Assembly (NCBI RefSeq): GCF_024758505.1
Contig: NZ_CP077970.1
Location: 3,162,001-3,226,000, forward strand
Origin: Bradyrhizobium arachidis
GTDB taxonomy: Bacteria; Pseudomonadota; Alphaproteobacteria; Rhizobiales; Xanthobacteraceae
DNA: 64,000 nt
Direction: 5' to 3'
Shown: one piece after another, positions 1-8,109 of the stretch
How positions within the stretch are numbered: position 1 is the stretch's first letter
Layout: every line of letters begins with the position of its first letter
Position numbers and translations under genes: made by a program
The notes under the pieces: generated by a model
What the model saw: the letters and a program-made list of their open reading frames with translations, nothing else
Databases searched by the model: none
Told to the model about the DNA's origin: nothing

Positions 1-598
1 ACGTCACGTAGATCATCATCAGGCCGCCGACCAGGACGACAGCGATCCAGTAATCGAGACCGAACAGGAGCTGGATCAGCTTGCCGGCCCCGACCATCTG
101 GGCGATGAGATAGAACGCGACGGTCACCAGCGAGCCGCACGCCGCCAGGATGCGGATCTCGGTCTGTCCGAGACGAAACGACGTAACGTCGGCGAAGGTG
201 AACTTTCCGAGGTTGCGTAACTGCTCGGCGATCAGAAAGGTGACGATCGGCCATCCCACGAGCCAGCCGACGGAGTAGATCAAGCCGTCATAGCCCGAGG
301 TGTAGACCAGGCCCGAGATGCCTAGGAACGACGCCGCCGACATGTAGTCGCCTGCGATCGCAAGGCCGTTCTGGAAGCCCGTGATTCCGCCGCCGGCCGA
401 GTAGAAATCCGCAGCCGATGCGGTCCGCTTCGCGGCCCAATAGGTGATGACGAGCGTCAAGGCGACGAACCCGACGAACATGCCGATTGCCGACCAGTTG
501 GTCGCCTGCTTGGAGCCGCCCTCGACGGCGCCCGCAGCGAGCGCGAGGGTCGGCACAGTTGCGAGCAGGATCACCAGTAACCAGGAGAACTTTTTCAT
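1..598 (-). CDS. actP: Cation/acetate symporter ActP, N-terminal part (runs off the window)
   Basis: This is the first ~199 residues of a sodium:solute symporter of the ActP type, which imports acetate and other short monocarboxylates across the inner membrane. The translation begins [20 protein letters not shown], a signal-like hydrophobic start, followed by transmembrane segments and the family-typical stretches [26 protein letters not shown] and [12 protein letters not shown]. The start codon overlaps the stop of the upstream DUF485 gene in an ATGA arrangement, the usual yjcH-actP layout. The remainder lies beyond position 1, so nothing can be said about completeness. Family assignment is from remembered motifs. 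Confidence 0.9.
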   Translation of the reverse strand, partial: MKKFSWLLVILLATVPTLALAAGAVEGGSKQATNWSAIGMFVGFVALTLVITYWAAKRTASAADFYSAGGGITGFQNGLAIAGDYMSAASFLGISGLVYTSGYDGLIYSVGWLVGWPIVTFLIAEQLRNLGKFTFADVTSFRLGQTEIRILAACGSLVTVAFYLIAQMVGAGKLIQLLFGLDYWIAVVLVGGLMMIYVT

Positions 599-897
599 GA
601 GCGGTTCTCCTCGACAATCTTGCGAATGAGGACGTCGTAGCTGGAATTCGCCTGACGGACGTAGATGCCCGTCAGCACAAAGGCGAGCACGATGACGGAC
701 AGTCCGATTGGAATGCCGATCGTCGTCACGCCGCTGCCCAGTGGTATCCCCAGAAACTTGGGAGCGTAGGCGACCAGCAGGATGAAGCCGAAATAGATGA
801 CAAGCATGATCAGCGACAGCATCCAGCCGAGCGACGAACGTCGGCGCACGAGTTCCTGATAGTTCGGATCGCGTTCAATCTGTGCGAGGTTGCTCAC
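595..897 (-). CDS. DUF485 (YjcH-like) small membrane protein
   Basis: A ~100-residue protein of the DUF485 family that nearly always precedes actP. It has the typical N-terminal motif ([19 protein letters not shown]) and two hydrophobic segments, then a short charged tail ([15 protein letters not shown]). The family is thought to accompany solute symporters, but its biochemical role is unknown. I chose the GTG at 897, which gives the usual family start (VSNLAQ) and has an AGGGAT Shine-Dalgarno-like stretch about 7 bases upstream. A longer form from a GTG at 936 is possible. Its stop overlaps the actP start by four bases, implying translational coupling. Confidence 0.85.
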   Translation of the reverse strand: MSNLAQIERDPNYQELVRRRSSLGWMLSLIMLVIYFGFILLVAYAPKFLGIPLGSGVTTIGIPIGLSVIVLAFVLTGIYVRQANSSYDVLIRKIVEENRS

Positions 898-1274
898 ATC
901 AATGATCCCTGGAGTTCTTCCCGTTGAGATGGCCACCTTGCTGGTGGGAACCTCTCCCCTTTTGCATCACCGGCGGATCGGCCTCCATGATCCAGATCAA
1001 GCGCCGGCCATGCGAAACGTCCATGGGTCAGGCGGATCGTCGGAGGAGGGCGCGTCGGTTGCCGGCGCAGCCCGGCTTCCTTGCTGGAGGCGAGCATTTT
1101 CGCGAGCTTCAATCCAACACCTGGCCCGGACTAGGCGGTGTACCCATAAACCCAGCGACGTGATGCGAGAAAGGCAGTGTCCGCTTTGCCCCTATAACGA
1201 CCAAGTCCGTGCGGCAGCGCATTATGTCGCGATGGGCCAATAGGCGACACCTCGGGCTGGGGCTTGATGATGTA
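898..1274. other. Intergenic stretch without a supported gene
   Basis: About 380 bases lie between the DUF485 gene and the small membrane protein gene, both on the minus strand. The open frames here have no recognisable protein features. The stretch presumably holds the promoter of the symporter operon, but I could not pick out convincing -35/-10 boxes or a terminator. Confidence 0.5.
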
Positions 1275-1496
1275 TCAATCCTCAACGTCAGCAATCCGCC
1301 TGACGACGATCACGACGGCGATGACTAAGCCAAGTACGCCGCCAGCAATTCCGGCTAGACCAGAACCAAATGCGCCACTCACATCACGGTCGGATAAAGC
1401 GAACACAACGATTTCAACCGCGAAGCCCGTTCCCAGCGTCAGCGCGATTATGATCGCGATGGATTTGAGAAATTCGACCGCAAATTGAAGGGCCAT
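1275..1496 (-). CDS. Small two-segment membrane protein, unknown function
   Basis: A 73-residue protein with two hydrophobic stretches separated by a short polar linker containing SDRDVSG; the second is glycine rich (GSGLAGIAGGVLGLVIAVVI). The C-terminus is charged (VVRRIADVED). The ATG at 1496 is preceded by a strong GGAGGAGA ribosome-binding site, which decides this start over longer in-frame versions. It lies 50 bases downstream of the nucleotidyl cyclase gene on the same strand and could be co-transcribed with it. I do not recognise the family. An inner-membrane accessory protein is the most that can be inferred. Confidence 0.65.
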   Translation of the reverse strand: MALQFAVEFLKSIAIIIALTLGTGFAVEIVVFALSDRDVSGAFGSGLAGIAGGVLGLVIAVVIVVRRIADVED

Positions 1497-1546
1497 ATCT
1501 CTCCTCCGACGCCGTGTCAGTTGGCGCCGTGTCGCAGCAACAAGCG

Positions 1547-2788
1547 TCAAGCCGCGACCACCGGATCGACAGGGGCAACCGATGCTTTGCGGCCAACTAA
1601 GAGCCACGTCTGCATTTCGCCTTTTCCCTTGATATCGATTAGCCCTCGTCTCTCGAAACTGAAATCGTCCTTTAGGCCCTCGTACACTTCGTCGGTAACC
1701 TGAATCTGGCCGGGAAGGCCCGTCGACTCCATGCGCGAGGCTACGTTCACGGCATCGCCCCAAACGTCGTAGAAGAACTTCCGCGTACCAACTACGCCCG
1801 CTACAACAGGGCCAGTAGCAATACCAATCCGCACCGACACCGCACGACCCTTCCCATCGACGAGTCCGGCCAAAGCCTCGCGCATATCGAGTGCTAGCCC
1901 GGCGAGCGCGCGAAGGTGATCAGGTCGCCCTGAGGGCACTCCGCTGACAACCATGTATGCGTCGCCAGAGGTCTTGATCTTTTCCAGTCCGTGGTGCTCG
2001 ACCAGACCATCAAGTTGGGAAAATACGCGATTGAGAAAGCTCACAAGGTCTTCTGGCGTTGTGTCGGCCGCACGGAACGTGAAGCTTGCCATGTCGGCAA
2101 ATAGGATCGACGCTTCTCTATAGGAGTCAGCGATAATGGTGCTCGGCCGTTCCTTCAATCGATCTGCGACCCTGGCTGGAAGAATGTTGACCAGCAAGGC
2201 ATCGGAGCGCTTACGCTCCCGTTCCGCAGCCTCTTCGGCTCGTTCCATTTGCCGCACGGCATAAAAAATAATGCCGTAGAGGAGGGCTGAGTTGAGCACG
2301 ATGCTAGCGCTGAAATTTGTGAGAAAAAGCATCGTTGGCGAAACGAAGCCAGTATCGCGCGGCAAGTGCAACTCTACAACAATGATCAAGGCGACTGAGA
2401 TGATCCCGAGTATAATGGTGATGAAATAGCGCTCGGTGCCGATGATTAAGATACTAAGCGCGGTTGCTGTGAAATAGCCGATTTGCGTCGCTCCGCTTGT
2501 GCCTACCAACGAAGTGACCCAGAGAGCAACCGCATATGAAACGCCCACAAAGGCGAGCGGTGCTGCTATCGGTCCAAATCGATGAAGCAAGGGCATGGAG
2601 GCGTACGTTGTTGCCACAAGGACATCCGCGACACCCACCTTCCACTTCCCATCGACGAAGCGGACTAACGCCATGCCTGCTGGAATTAAGGAAGCAAGCC
2701 AGACTGCGATATTGAATCCGCGGAGCCGACGGGCGACCTTCTCAGGATATCCTTCGGTGCCGTACCGAATGTTGGGATACCAACTCAT
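1547..2788 (-). CDS. Membrane-anchored class III adenylate/guanylate cyclase
   Basis: A 413-residue protein with about six hydrophobic segments in residues ~25-190, then a linker (ERAEEAAERERKRSDALLVNILP) and a C-terminal class III cyclase catalytic domain. Catalytic features are intact. FADMASFT near residue 230 carries the first metal aspartate. KIKTSGDAYM near 270-277 supplies the base-recognition lysine and second metal aspartate. DVWGDAVNVASRM near 345 holds the purine-specifying aspartate plus the Asn and Arg transition-state residues. This set predicts ATP as substrate. The N-terminal membrane domain is a likely sensor, ligand unknown. Rhizobial genomes typically encode many such cyclases. 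A small membrane protein gene follows 50 bases downstream. Confidence 0.9.
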   Translation of the reverse strand: MSWYPNIRYGTEGYPEKVARRLRGFNIAVWLASLIPAGMALVRFVDGKWKVGVADVLVATTYASMPLLHRFGPIAAPLAFVGVSYAVALWVTSLVGTSGATQIGYFTATALSILIIGTERYFITIILGIISVALIIVVELHLPRDTGFVSPTMLFLTNFSASIVLNSALLYGIIFYAVRQMERAEEAAERERKRSDALLVNILPARVADRLKERPSTIIADSYREASILFADMASFTFRAADTTPEDLVSFLNRVFSQLDGLVEHHGLEKIKTSGDAYMVVSGVPSGRPDHLRALAGLALDMREALAGLVDGKGRAVSVRIGIATGPVVAGVVGTRKFFYDVWGDAVNVASRMESTGLPGQIQVTDEVYEGLKDDFSFERRGLIDIKGKGEMQTWLLVGRKASVAPVDPVVAA

Positions 2789-3193
2789 TGACGGTTGCTT
2801 TCATTATTGCGCCGCAACGTCATTCATGCCGTACTTTACCTCATTGCGCGCATCTCATCGAGGCGGACGGCGGCTGCACCGTACGTGGATTGATGGGGTG
2901 AATAGGCGTCTTCGGGTCATTCTCGACCGAATTCGGCGGGGATTATCGGTTGGTTGATGTCCGCTTGTACCCATAAACGCCGTAGAGCTCGTAGCAACCA
3001 TTAAATGGCGGCTGTGCTTTACGCCGTTTAGTCGTCGGCGTCTGTCATGATGACGCCGTGCTCGCGTCCGTCAAGGCGTGGCCTGGCGGCAGATCGCGTG
3101 AAGTTGGGGCAAACGACGGCCATCCTTGACGGACGCTGCGCGCGACGTCGTGAGGGGCCGTAGGTCGGGACGAAGAAACGCGTCCCGGTCGAA
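2789..3193. other. Gap between cyclase gene and IS110 transposase; contains a long inverted repeat
   Basis: About 400 bases with no supported gene. The part nearest the transposase stop holds a long hairpin, listed separately at 3064-3136. One boundary of the insertion sequence must lie in this stretch, but I cannot define it. IS110 elements usually make no target duplication and often lack clear terminal repeats. No upstream half of the glycosidase remnant at 4460 is seen here. Confidence 0.5.
3064..3136. repeat. Perfect 13-bp inverted repeat downstream of IS110 transposase (candidate structured RNA region)
   Basis: gcgtccgtcaagg at 3064-3076 is exactly complementary to ccttgacggacgc at 3124-3136, enclosing 47 bases. 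Just inside, gtggcc and ggccat can extend the pairing after a short internal loop. It lies 58-130 bases past the transposase stop. In IS110/IS1111 elements one non-coding end encodes a guide (bridge or seek) RNA, so this could be part of that RNA or simply an end structure. The RNA reading is inference. Confidence 0.5.
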
Positions 3194-4162
3194 CTAAGAA
3201 ACAGAGAATGATCCCGCCGGCGGTTCGCCGCACCATGGCGTGCCGCGAGCTACCACCGTGTTGGCGAAGATGAGCATCTTCCTGGCGCAGGCAACGAGCG
3301 CGCGCTTGTGTTCCTTTCCGGCTGCGGTCAGCCTCCGGTAGAGCTGGATGAGCTGCGGATTCCATCGAAACGATGCAGCCAGTGAAGCGGTATAAAGAGC
3401 GCGACGCAGCCGCTTTCGTCCGCCCTCGATATGCCGAACACCGACCTGGTCGCCGCTGTCGTCGTCATAGGGCGCAAGGCCGGCGAGAGCGACAGCTTGC
3501 TCCCGCGTGATCCGGCCGATCTCAGGCAGACGCACCAGGATGGCAACGGCGGTCGGCAGCCCGATGCCGGCGACGCTGTTGATCAGCGCGAGCCTCCTGG
3601 CAAGGTCGGGATGCTTGCAGATCGAGGCGACCAGAGCCTTGAGTGCGGCCTTCTCACGTTGCTCCAGGCGAGCGATATCCTCGTGCCAGAGCTGGTTAAT
3701 CCTCACATTGCGGCAGCTCTCGATCCTGTTCTTGAGGCGCGCGATATCCTCGCCGATCTGATCGATCATGGTCAGTTGCTCGGCGAACGGCAGCAACCGA
3801 GGATCGGGAGCGGCATGGATCTTCCGCACCGCTGCGGTGCAGGCTGCGATAAGAGCGGCATCGATCTTATCGTTCTTGGCCCGCTGCAAGTGGAATTTGG
3901 CATAAGCCCGGACCTGGGCCGGCTGGAACACCACAACCACAAACCGCTTGCGCCGCAGTTCGGCGACGACCGGCTGTTCGTAACCGCCGCTCGCCTCGAT
4001 GCCAATGCGTTTGACGCGATGCTGTCGCAGCCACGCCGACAAAGCCTCGTGACCTTCCGACGTGTTCTCCACCTGCAGCGGCTCGCGGCGGCCTTCGATC
4101 GCCACATCAAGCTTCCGTTTGCCGGTATCGATACCGGCACAGATCGTGATATGCTTGACCAT
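3194..4162 (-). CDS. IS110-family DEDD transposase/recombinase
   Basis: A full-length 322-residue IS110-family transposase. The N-terminal RuvC-like domain shows GIDTGKRKLDVAI with the first Asp, IGIEASGGYE with the Glu, and AKNDKIDA with the Asp pair. The centre (~130-190) is helical and coiled-coil-like (DIARLKNRIESC). The C-terminal Transposase_20 domain is recognisable from INSVAGIGLPTA, ALAGLAPYDDDSG and GGRKRLRRALY. No frameshift or stop is seen, so the protein looks intact. Family members catalyse insertion guided by an RNA encoded in the element's non-coding end. Flanking structured sequence on both sides is compatible with that. The Tnp_20 serine is probably in the DDDSG segment. Confidence 0.93.
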   Translation of the reverse strand: MVKHITICAGIDTGKRKLDVAIEGRREPLQVENTSEGHEALSAWLRQHRVKRIGIEASGGYEQPVVAELRRKRFVVVVFQPAQVRAYAKFHLQRAKNDKIDAALIAACTAAVRKIHAAPDPRLLPFAEQLTMIDQIGEDIARLKNRIESCRNVRINQLWHEDIARLEQREKAALKALVASICKHPDLARRLALINSVAGIGLPTAVAILVRLPEIGRITREQAVALAGLAPYDDDSGDQVGVRHIEGGRKRLRRALYTASLAASFRWNPQLIQLYRRLTAAGKEHKRALVACARKMLIFANTVVARGTPWCGEPPAGSFSVS

Positions 4163-4296
4163 CTTCGTCGATCCCTCCCTTGTTATGCGAACCTAAAGTT
4201 CGTTCAACCATTCGGGTCCCGATGAAGTGCCGGTCGCGATCTCGCTACGTCAGACAGCCCTCAAGGCTTCGATGGGTACCGATCCGATCGAACGGC

Positions 4297-4328
4297 GGCC
4301 CAGCTCGGGCGGCCACCCGGGCTGGGCC
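4297..4328. repeat. Strong hairpin upstream of IS110 transposase
   Basis: ggcccagctcggg (4297-4309) pairs with cccgggctgggcc (4316-4328) with one mismatch and a six-base loop. It sits ~135 bases upstream of the transposase start, in the element's 5' non-coding region or just outside it. It has no T-tract, so it is not an obvious intrinsic terminator. It may belong to the element's end structure or guide-RNA region. Confidence 0.5.
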
Positions 4329-4370
4329 ATTCCTCACGGAACGGCTCAATATAAGCGATCGGGCTAATAC

Positions 4371-4455
4371 AAGGATGGGTAGAGCGAAGCGAAACCCATC
4401 AACGCACTTGCAACGAAGATGATGGGTTTCGCAAAAAGCTCAACCCATCCTACGA
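4371..4455. repeat. Bradyrhizobium-type palindromic repeat (GGATGGGT...ACCCATCC)
   Basis: Outer arms ggatgggt (4373-4380) and acccatcc (4443-4450) are complementary. Inner arms gcgaaacccatca (4389-4401) and tgatgggtttcgc (4420-4432) are perfectly complementary over 13 bases. I recognise this as a dispersed REP-like palindrome common in Bradyrhizobium intergenic regions. A related element is at 31422-31540. It directly abuts the truncated glycosidase remnant. Confidence 0.8.
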
Positions 4456-4459
4456 GCCG

Positions 4460-4612
4460 TGGAGCCTGATGGATAATTTTGAATGGGTGTTCGAGCTCAA
4501 CAAGCGCTTTGGCCTCTACCACGTCAATTTCGACACCCAGGTGCGCACGCCGAAACTCAGCGCGAGTTTTTACCGCAACGTCATCGCCAGGAACGCGGTG
4601 GGGGGGGTGACG
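4460..4612 (+). pseudogene. C-terminal remnant of a GH1 beta-glucosidase
   Basis: Reading from 4460 gives WSLMDNFEWVFELNKRFGLY followed by HVNFDTQVRTPKLSASFYRN, the classic C-terminus of glycoside hydrolase family 1 (WSLLDNFEW..KRFG..VD..TQ.RTPK.S). Everything upstream of the tryptophan is missing; the palindromic repeat ends five bases before it. Homology fades near 4612, and the open frame then continues into antisense of the neighbouring regulator. The rest of the enzyme is not present in the window. The fragment therefore marks a deletion or rearrangement associated with the nearby IS110 element and repeat. Confidence 0.8.
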
Positions 4613-4642
4613 GCGCCTCCTGTAGACGTCAAACGTTCTCGC

Positions 4643-6211
4643 TCATTCCGGCATTCCGGCGAGACGATAGGCTTCCGCCAGTTTCGCAATGTCCTGACCT
4701 CTCCATGGAGAGCGCTTTCGTGTTTCGGACAGACGTTCAGTCGGAGAGAGAAGAGCGACTTGCTGCCAGAGCTTTTGCGCAGCTTCCATGTCGCCCAGCA
4801 TCGCATGACAAGCCATGGCTATGCGCAGGCCCTGCACATGGGTCGGATGATGACGCAACATATTGGCTGCGAACTTGAGGCCTTCCTTATAGTTCCCGAG
4901 AAAGAAGTGGGCGAAAGCCAATCCTTCGTTCGCGAAAGCGATGCGGGGATCCAGCGGGCTTAGTCTCAGCGCGCGCTGATGGTATTCAATTGCTGTTCGT
5001 GGGTCGCCCAGGATGGTTTTGGTCCAACCACCCCACATCCATCCCGACATTCCATTTGGATCGAGGCGAATTGCCTCATCCAGGAGACTGTCGGCGAGTT
5101 CGACTTCATTGCTGTTGAAGGCCAGAACCAGTGCTGATCGCGCCAGCACCAGAGCGTCTTGGCCCTCCAGTCGCAAGGCGGCTTTGGCGTAGGTGATGGC
5201 GCGAGACTTGTCGGATTCCGGATCGGTACTCCACCCCCAGGCCTTGCGGGTGCTCAACGTCACGGCCAGCGCGGCGCTGGCCAGTGCAAATTGCGGATCC
5301 AGCGCAATAGCCTGTTCATAGAGATCAATGGCGCGATCCGTGGCGTCTCTTGTGAATTCGAAATGGGCCGCATCCCCGCGCAGATAGCAGTCGTACGCAT
5401 CAAGATTGCTGGTGGGCTTTCGTTTGGCACGCTCCATTTCAGCCGCGCTGACGCTTGGGGCGATTGCGCCAGCCACCTGGGCGGCGACTTGATCCTGCAG
5501 ATCAAAGACGTCCTCGAGTGCTCCGTCATATCTGTCAGCCCAGAGATGCGAGCCGGATACTGCATCGATCAACTGACCGGCGATCCGGACGCGACGACCG
5601 GATTTCCGGACGCTCCCCTCCAGAATGTATCGAACCCCTAAATCCCGAGCCACCTGCCGGATATCGACAGGTCTGCCCTTGAACGCGAAACTGGAGTTTC
5701 GGGCAATGACGAACAGCTGTTTGTTTCGGGAAAGGGCCGTGACAATTTCCTCGACCATCCCGTCCGCAAAGTACTCCTGCTCGGGATCGCCGCTCAGGTT
5801 CGCGAACGGCAGCACGGCGATGGAGGGTTTATCCGGGAGAGTGAGCGCGAGCGTTTTCGGTTCTATCGTGTCGTCGGGGACTGCGACGGCTTTGCTTCCT
5901 TGCGCTTCCTGCACCTGTCCGACGAAACGGAAGCCCTTCCGGGGGAATGTCTTGATGAGGCGCTGTTCCCCACCGGAATCGCCGATCGCGCTCCGGGCGA
6001 CATTGAGGCGGGTCGTCAGCGCGGCGTCCGAGACGACGCGTCCTTTCCAGATGGCGTTGATGAGGTCGTCCTTGCTGACGACGCGTTCCCTGTGGCGGAT
6101 CAGGTAATCGAGCAGGTCGAAGACCTGAGGCGTTGTCGGCACCACGTCAGATCCGCGCAGCAGCTCGCGCCGGTCAGTGTCGAACGCGTAGTGCTCGAAG
6201 AAATAGAGCAC
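4643..6211 (-). CDS. CadC/OmpR-type winged-helix regulator with TolB-like domain and TPR repeats
   Basis: A 522-residue protein. Residues ~1-100 form a Trans_reg_C winged helix (PTTPQVFDLLDYLIRHRERV...RLNVARSAIGDSG...KTFPRKGFRFVG). Residues ~130-250 resemble the TolB-N/adenylate-cyclase-associated segment (PSIAVLPFANLSGDPEQEYF, ILEGSVRKSGRRVRIAGQLI). The rest is TPR-like (AIDLYEQAIALDPQFALA, AIEYHQRALRLSPLDPRIAF). No transmembrane helix is evident, unlike classical CadC, so it is likely cytoplasmic. Such proteins are widespread in Rhizobiales and mostly uncharacterised. It is divergent from the thiolase gene, with a 7-bp inverted repeat between them that could be its site. Confidence 0.85.
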   Translation of the reverse strand: MLYFFEHYAFDTDRRELLRGSDVVPTTPQVFDLLDYLIRHRERVVSKDDLINAIWKGRVVSDAALTTRLNVARSAIGDSGGEQRLIKTFPRKGFRFVGQVQEAQGSKAVAVPDDTIEPKTLALTLPDKPSIAVLPFANLSGDPEQEYFADGMVEEIVTALSRNKQLFVIARNSSFAFKGRPVDIRQVARDLGVRYILEGSVRKSGRRVRIAGQLIDAVSGSHLWADRYDGALEDVFDLQDQVAAQVAGAIAPSVSAAEMERAKRKPTSNLDAYDCYLRGDAAHFEFTRDATDRAIDLYEQAIALDPQFALASAALAVTLSTRKAWGWSTDPESDKSRAITYAKAALRLEGQDALVLARSALVLAFNSNEVELADSLLDEAIRLDPNGMSGWMWGGWTKTILGDPRTAIEYHQRALRLSPLDPRIAFANEGLAFAHFFLGNYKEGLKFAANMLRHHPTHVQGLRIAMACHAMLGDMEAAQKLWQQVALLSPTERLSETRKRSPWRGQDIAKLAEAYRLAGMPE

Positions 6212-6593
6212 GGGACATTCCCCCGGTTGCCCCTTCAGGCCGCTAGAGCGATGTCTGACGCGAAAAGAATAGGCTGCCGGTACGGAAAATGTAAGCCGTC
6301 CGCGGAGCGCGCCGCTCCCGCCGTGTCAGCCATCCGTACTACGGAAATAGCGTCATTTCCGACCGGACCGCCCCGATCGATACTGCCCGCCGATATCCTT
6401 GCGCGTCGCAGCTAATTTGCCTCGACGTGTCAAACGCTTCGGCGCGATCGCCGTGTACTTTCCGCCAATCCGCGCTCCTACTGTGCATGGGGTTGTTTCA
6501 ATCATTTGCGGCAGGGCGATCCGGCGCGCCGATTGACTCCGCTCGCCCCCTGATTCAAAACGCCCTGAGCCATTCAAAAGAAGAGGAAAAGCC
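6212..6593. other. Divergent promoter region between regulator and thiolase
   Basis: About 380 bases without a supported gene. It contains the inverted repeat at 6342-6361 and must hold the promoters of both divergent genes. No clear -35/-10 pair could be assigned. Confidence 0.5.
6342..6361. promoter_or_regulatory. Candidate operator, 7-bp inverted repeat
   Basis: cggaaat (6342-6348) and atttccg (6355-6361) are perfectly complementary with a six-base spacer. The site lies 131 bases upstream of the winged-helix regulator start and ~230 bases upstream of the thiolase. It could bind the regulator itself, but that is inference from position only. Confidence 0.35.
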
Positions 6594-7826
6594 ATGGCAG
6601 AAGCGCTCATCATCGATGCATGCAGGACGCCGCGGGGCGTGGGCAAGGCGGGCAAGGGGGCGCTGTCGGGCATCCATCCGCAGCAGTTGGGAGCAACCGT
6701 GCTGCGCGCGCTCGCGATGCGCACCGGGATCAACACCGCCGATGTCGACGACATCGTCTGGGGCTGCAGCGCGCAGGTCGCAACGCAAAGCGGCGATCTC
6801 GGGCGCATGTCGGCGCTGGACGCCGGCTACGACGTGCGCGCCAGCGCCGTGACGCTCGACCGCTTCTGCGGCTCCGGCATCACCAGCGTCAACATGGCGG
6901 CCGCCTCCGTCATGGCCGGTGCGGAAGACCTCGTCATCGCCGGCGGCTGCGAGATGATGTCGATGGAGGGACGTCGCGGCGGTGGTCCGATGATGATGGA
7001 CGGCGGCAATTTGCGCCTGCGCGCAAAACATCCGCAGTCGCATCAGGGCGTCTGTGCGGATGCGATCGCAACGATGGAAGGCATCACGCGAAGGGACGTC
7101 GATGCGCTCGGCCTGGAGAGCCAGAAGCGCGCGGCGCATGCGATGGCGAATGGCTATTTCAAGAAGAGCCTGGTGCCTGTCCATCGCGAGGACGGCAGCC
7201 TTGCGCTCGACCACGAAGAATATCCGCGGCCGCAGACCACGATGGAGGGGCTTTCCGCGTTGAAGCCCGCATTCCCCGCGATCGCCGACTATGCGCTCGA
7301 CGACAAGGGCACGACCTATCGCGGCCTGATCCTGCAAAAATATCCCGATCTGAAGATCGACTTCATGCATCACGCCGGCAACTCGTCGGGTGTGGTCGAC
7401 GGCGCTGCGGCGATCCTGCTGGCCTCGCCAACTTATGCGAAGGCGCATGGCCTGAAGCCGCGCGCCCGTGTCGCTGCGATGGCCAATATGGGGGACTCGC
7501 CGACGTTGATGCTGAATGCGCCGGTGCCCGCGACCCACAAGGTGCTGGCGAAGGCGGGCCTCACCATCGACGACATCGATCTGTTCGAGATCAACGAGGC
7601 CTTTGCGGTGGTTGCGGAAAAATACATCCGCGACCTCAAGCTCGACCGCGCCAAGGTCAACGTCAATGGCGGCTCGATCGCGCTCGGCCATCCGATCGGC
7701 GCCACCGGCTCGATCCTGATCGGCACGGTGCTGGACGAACTCGAACGGCGCGACCTGAAGCGGGGCCTCGTGACCATGTGCGCGGCCGGCGGCATGGCGC
7801 CGGCGATCATCATCGAGCGCGTCTAA
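6594..7826 (+). CDS. Acetyl-CoA C-acyltransferase (thiolase)
   Basis: A 410-residue thiolase of usual family length. The nucleophilic Cys92 lies in DRFCGSGITS. The catalytic His366 is in NGGSIALGHPIGATGS, and the second Cys396 in VTMCAAGGMAPA. It would cleave 3-ketoacyl-CoA to acetyl-CoA plus a shortened acyl-CoA in the cytoplasm, or run in reverse. The N-terminus (MAEALIIDACRTPRGVGKAG) and length resemble degradative acyl-CoA thiolases rather than PhaA, but substrate chain length cannot be told. An AGAGGAA-type ribosome-binding site precedes the ATG. It stands alone, followed by a terminator-like hairpin, with no other beta-oxidation gene beside it. Confidence 0.92.
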   Translation: MAEALIIDACRTPRGVGKAGKGALSGIHPQQLGATVLRALAMRTGINTADVDDIVWGCSAQVATQSGDLGRMSALDAGYDVRASAVTLDRFCGSGITSVNMAAASVMAGAEDLVIAGGCEMMSMEGRRGGGPMMMDGGNLRLRAKHPQSHQGVCADAIATMEGITRRDVDALGLESQKRAAHAMANGYFKKSLVPVHREDGSLALDHEEYPRPQTTMEGLSALKPAFPAIADYALDDKGTTYRGLILQKYPDLKIDFMHHAGNSSGVVDGAAAILLASPTYAKAHGLKPRARVAAMANMGDSPTLMLNAPVPATHKVLAKAGLTIDDIDLFEINEAFAVVAEKYIRDLKLDRAKVNVNGGSIALGHPIGATGSILIGTVLDELERRDLKRGLVTMCAAGGMAPAIIIERV

Positions 7827-7850
7827 GGCCTATTTTCAGTGCGTGAAACC

Positions 7851-7877
7851 GACCGGCCTCCCACAAAGAGGCCGGTC
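7851..7877 (+). terminator. Terminator-like hairpin after thiolase
   Basis: gaccggcctc (7851-7860) pairs perfectly with gaggccggtc (7868-7877) around a seven-base loop, 25 bases past the thiolase stop. No T-tract follows, so efficiency as an intrinsic terminator is uncertain. The next ~230 bases to the HU gene hold no supported gene. Confidence 0.6.
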
Positions 7878-8109
7878 GTCGCTTGTCGAAAGCATGGAAT
7901 CAGCTTTAGCAAAGGCGTGTTGCGGGCCTTTGAAACGCGGCAAAAAGCGCTGCTTTGGGCGCCACCCACTCCGGAAGTGGCTAAAAAGCAGGGTTTTTTG
8001 TCACAGAGGGGCAAAAAAGCCCGTAAAATCGCGACAAAACTGTGCAGAAGGCTCTAGGCCTTCAATGGTTGGTCTAATATGCAACCGGCAACGAATCAGA
8101 GGAGACACG

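Larger units (their letters stand above)
3064..4328 (-). mobile_element. IS110-family insertion sequence (approximate extent)
   Basis: The element is defined by the intact IS110-type transposase at 3194-4162. The limits given here are only the outermost structured sequences on each side, the inverted repeat at 3064-3136 and the hairpin at 4297-4328. Real ends are unknown, because these elements leave no target duplication that can be read from one copy. Comparison with an empty site or other copies would be needed to fix them. Confidence 0.5.

Noticed and set aside
3194..4162. Possible terminal inverted repeats and target duplication of the IS element
   Set aside because: No matching pair or direct repeat could be identified at the likely ends, and IS110 elements commonly lack both. 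Ends left undefined.
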